Shown here one piece after another: positions 15,563-17,731 of a stretch of DNA of 17,731 bases. Below the pieces are notes generated by a model. It ran no database searches. It saw only the letters and a program-made list of their open reading frames with translations, and had not been told where the DNA came from. Source of the stretch: Flavobacterium sp. (GTDB lineage Bacteria > Bacteroidota > Bacteroidia > Flavobacteriales > Flavobacteriaceae); the NCBI RefSeq assembly GCF_030146175.1, contig NZ_JASLCE010000047.1, positions 1 to 17,731 on the forward strand, read 5' to 3'. Numbering within the stretch: position 1 is the stretch's first letter; the number at the start of each line of letters is the position of its first letter. Made by a program: the position numbers and the translations under genes.

Positions 15563-16219
15563 TCAAATCAATCCCAGATCTTTGGAAATGGAAACCAGAT
15601 GTGGGTTATTTTTGGCTTTAAGGGATGTCTTTAAGCGGTTGATTCTTTTTTCGATACTGCTCCGGCTATAATGCATATCGTCGGCAATTTCGCCTTGATC
15701 AAAACCTTTGGATAACAGACGAATAATCTGAATATCCTGTTCGTCGATTTCATCCAGTTCGGAATCAGCTTTCCCATATTTTAACTCCGGAGAGACAAAC
15801 TTTTCATCGCTTGTAGCAATCGATCGGATGGCCTGTTTTAATTCGCGAATACTCTCCCGGCTTTTGTTGATATAGGCATTGCAATCGAGATCTTCTAATA
15901 ATGTCCGGATCACATACGGTTTTGTTTCGACAGAATACACAATAACTTTGATATCGGGCTGTTCGCGTCGTACGGCCTCAATTAATTCTTCACCGGAATT
16001 GAGCTTGTTTTCCCGGAATTTATCTTCGACAAACGACAGGTCGCTGATCAATAGATCGAACGGCTCCTGATCCATTTTAGCTCTTTTAATTTTCAATAAA
16101 GCGTCATCACAATATTTTACGTGATGGATATTGTCTTCCGTTACAAACTCTTCCAACAGTTGTTTTACTCCTAAATTAACGGAATCGAAATCTTCGGCAA
16201 TTAAAATCTTTTTAAACAT
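15563..16219 (-). CDS. Response regulator, REC plus LuxR-type HTH
   Basis: The 218-residue protein has a receiver domain (about 3-125) with E9/D10, phosphorylation site D60 in LLISDLSF, S95 and K119 (YINKS). The DNA-binding part (about 155-210) has DEQDIQIIRLLSKGFDQGEI and YSRSSIEKRINRLKTSL, a LuxR-type helix-turn-helix with a less typical recognition helix (SSIEKRINRL in place of the usual STVKxHxxxI). The receiver contains an extra charged loop after the phospho-site (EDKFRENKLNSGEEL). It lies 12 bp downstream of a histidine kinase gene, so it is almost certainly its partner, and is followed by a strong terminator. Confidence 0.92.
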   Translation of the reverse strand: MFKKILIAEDFDSVNLGVKQLLEEFVTEDNIHHVKYCDDALLKIKRAKMDQEPFDLLISDLSFVEDKFRENKLNSGEELIEAVRREQPDIKVIVYSVETKPYVIRTLLEDLDCNAYINKSRESIRELKQAIRSIATSDEKFVSPELKYGKADSELDEIDEQDIQIIRLLSKGFDQGEIADDMHYSRSSIEKRINRLKTSLKAKNNPHLVSISKDLGLI

Positions 16220-16231
16220 ACTTCGTATAAT

Positions 16232-17731
16232 TTACTTTAGAAATGAAAAACTTACTTTAAATCCCTTACCGGGAACAGAATCAAAAGTATAGGTTCCGGA
16301 AATGCTTTTGATACGGGTTTCCACATTTTGCAATCCATTTTTTAAAGCGAGTTTATTTTTATCGATTCCCACGCCATTATCGGAATAATCAATCTGAATC
16401 CGATTCGCGTCGAGTTGGAAACGAACGACCACAAGCGAACTTTTACTGTGTTTTTTCATGTTGACCAATAATTCCTGTAAAACCCGATAAACCACAATTT
16501 TTTTAGTCGGATCGACCTCATCCCAGTTAATCTGATCCAAACCACTGGACATGACATTTACCCGTTCGCTTTTGTATCCTTTGATCACCTCTTTTAATTG
16601 TTCCGGATAGTCAGATCCGGTGTCGATGGTACTGTTTTCCCGGGAAATGTTTCGGCTTCCGGTATAGATTTTATCCAGGGATTCGAGTAGAATTTCTTTG
16701 TTTTCGGTATTGGAAAGATCTTTTATTTCGGCAAAAGTCATCGCATTAAACACATCATTAGCCAATTCGTCGTGTACTTTTTTGGCAATACGGGTTTCCG
16801 TTTTATAGGACTCCAGCAGTTTTTCTTCGCGACTTTTCTGTTGCATTCTGCGGATTACAAAAAAGATAACGCTACCACCAATCAGAATCAGAATTCCCAA
16901 TCCAAGTTTCTGGGTTTCGGCTTTTGCCAATTGTGCCGTTTTTTGCGCTTCGCTGGCTTTTCGTCGTAAATTTTCTTCCTGTGTCGCTTTATATTCATAT
17001 TTCGTCTGCGCAAAAGTGTTCCTTTTAGACTGGCGCACCTGACTAATACTATCGTTTAATCTCTGAAATTGTATAGAATACGGTTTTACAGCCATTCCGG
17101 AACTCAGCACCGTTAATCGTTTTAAAGCTTCTAACCGGTCGTCGATGCGTCGCATTTTGGTCGCCCGATCGTAGGCTGTTGTGGCATATTGTATCGCCAA
17201 TGTCGGATTGCTGTTTTTATAATAATCGGAAAGATGCAACTCACTCACAATACGATCACTCGCCAACATCGGATTATTGGATCGGATTTCATATCCTTTT
17301 TTATAATAATCCAGACTTTTCGGATCTCCGGCTCTATAATAGGCAAAACCCAGGTTATCGTAGGCTCTTGCTTTGGTCGCGTCAACGGTTGTTTTTTGGA
17401 TAATCGATTCGAATATCGGGCGAGCTTTGGCATAATCGCCCAAATAGGTATAACTCAAACCGATATTATTTTTGATGATCCAGCGATCTTCCGGTTCATC
17501 AGTACTATCGGCTGCTTTTTCAAAATTTTCAATCGCTTTCTTATAATTATACATAGATTTATCGGCAATTCCCAAATTATTTCTGGCCGCAACATAATAG
17601 TAATTGTTATTATTTTTTTTATTGAGTTTTAAAACATCTACATTCAGATCGGCTACCATTCCATAATCATTCGATCGTTCGACGATATCCGACATCAATA
17701 GCAGTATATACATTTCCTCATCTTCCTTTCC
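16232..17731 (-). CDS. TPR-containing sensor histidine kinase (NarL type), N-terminus beyond window
   Basis: The open frame continues to the right edge without a start, so the visible 499 residues are the C-terminal part of a longer protein. TPR-like repeats occupy about residues 40-220 (NNLGIADKSMYNYKKAIENF, NNIGLSYTYLGDYAKARPIF, DNLGFAYYRAGDPKSLDYYK). A coiled segment, a membrane helix (about 275-294) and a short coiled coil follow. The kinase core has an H box of the HisKA_3 type, RIAKKVHDELANDVFNAM, with His at about 320, then an ATPase domain with ELLVNMKKH, DNGVGI and GKGFKVSFSF at the end. TPR sensors of this layout in Bacteroidota usually have an exported N-terminus. The partner regulator starts 12 bp after its stop, in one operon. 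Confidence 0.92.
   Translation of the reverse strand, partial: GKEDEEMYILLLMSDIVERSNDYGMVADLNVDVLKLNKKNNNNYYYVAARNNLGIADKSMYNYKKAIENFEKAADSTDEPEDRWIIKNNIGLSYTYLGDYAKARPIFESIIQKTTVDATKARAYDNLGFAYYRAGDPKSLDYYKKGYEIRSNNPMLASDRIVSELHLSDYYKNSNPTLAIQYATTAYDRATKMRRIDDRLEALKRLTVLSSGMAVKPYSIQFQRLNDSISQVRQSKRNTFAQTKYEYKATQEENLRRKASEAQKTAQLAKAETQKLGLGILILIGGSVIFFVIRRMQQKSREEKLLESYKTETRIAKKVHDELANDVFNAMTFAEIKDLSNTENKEILLESLDKIYTGSRNISRENSTIDTGSDYPEQLKEVIKGYKSERVNVMSSGLDQINWDEVDPTKKIVVYRVLQELLVNMKKHSKSSLVVVRFQLDANRIQIDYSDNGVGIDKNKLALKNGLQNVETRIKSISGTYTFDSVPGKGFKVSFSFLK

Noticed and set aside
17189..17632. 147-codon plus-strand frame rich in Ile and Phe
   Set aside because: It is the complement of the TPR repeats of the sensor kinase.

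Overview
The window looks like chromosomal DNA of a low-GC member of the Bacteroidota, most likely Flavobacteriaceae and close to Flavobacterium. This rests on a secreted DUF11-repeat adhesin, a Reg_prop/Y_Y_Y two-component sensor, membrane-anchored AraC regulators, A-rich leaders with little Shine-Dalgarno sequence, and several TAnnTTTG promoter elements upstream of genes. No tRNA, rRNA, insertion sequence or CRISPR array was seen. Almost every gene is on the minus strand; the only plus-strand gene is the large sensor kinase at 5027-8038.

Left part (1-4800): the 5' part of a large secreted DUF11-repeat surface protein running off the left edge, a 250-300 bp regulatory region with a perfect 16-bp inverted repeat and a terminator, then a tandem pair of paralogous membrane AraC-type regulators read as one operon. 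Middle part (4801-9517): a divergently read 1003-residue sensor kinase (beta-propeller, Y_Y_Y, membrane segment, HisKA, ATPase) meets, tail to tail with 3 bp between stop codons, a LuxR-type response regulator. Upstream of that regulator on its own strand is a PAS protein that keeps a phospho-acceptor histidine helix but has no kinase ATPase domain.

Right-centre (9767-15418): a compact same-strand cluster. In reading order it encodes a stand-alone restriction-type PD-(D/E)XK nuclease-like protein, a secreted Cys-rich SH3 protein, a TerB-like protein, a four-helix membrane protein with two coiled coils, a VWA-like lipoprotein, a secreted DNase I-fold nuclease, and a lipoprotein ending in a CCCH zinc-binding-like motif. 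The genes from 14292 down to 9767 overlap, abut or are separated by at most about 50 bp, so they look like one transcription unit; the nuclease-like gene lies 73 bp upstream. I do not recognise this set as a named system and it is the best candidate here for something undescribed. The mix of TerB, VWA and nuclease folds resembles published Ter-type stress modules, but here most parts are exported.

Right edge (15563-17731): a TPR-containing NarL-type sensor kinase (N-terminus outside the window) followed 12 bp later by its LuxR-type response regulator and a strong intrinsic terminator.
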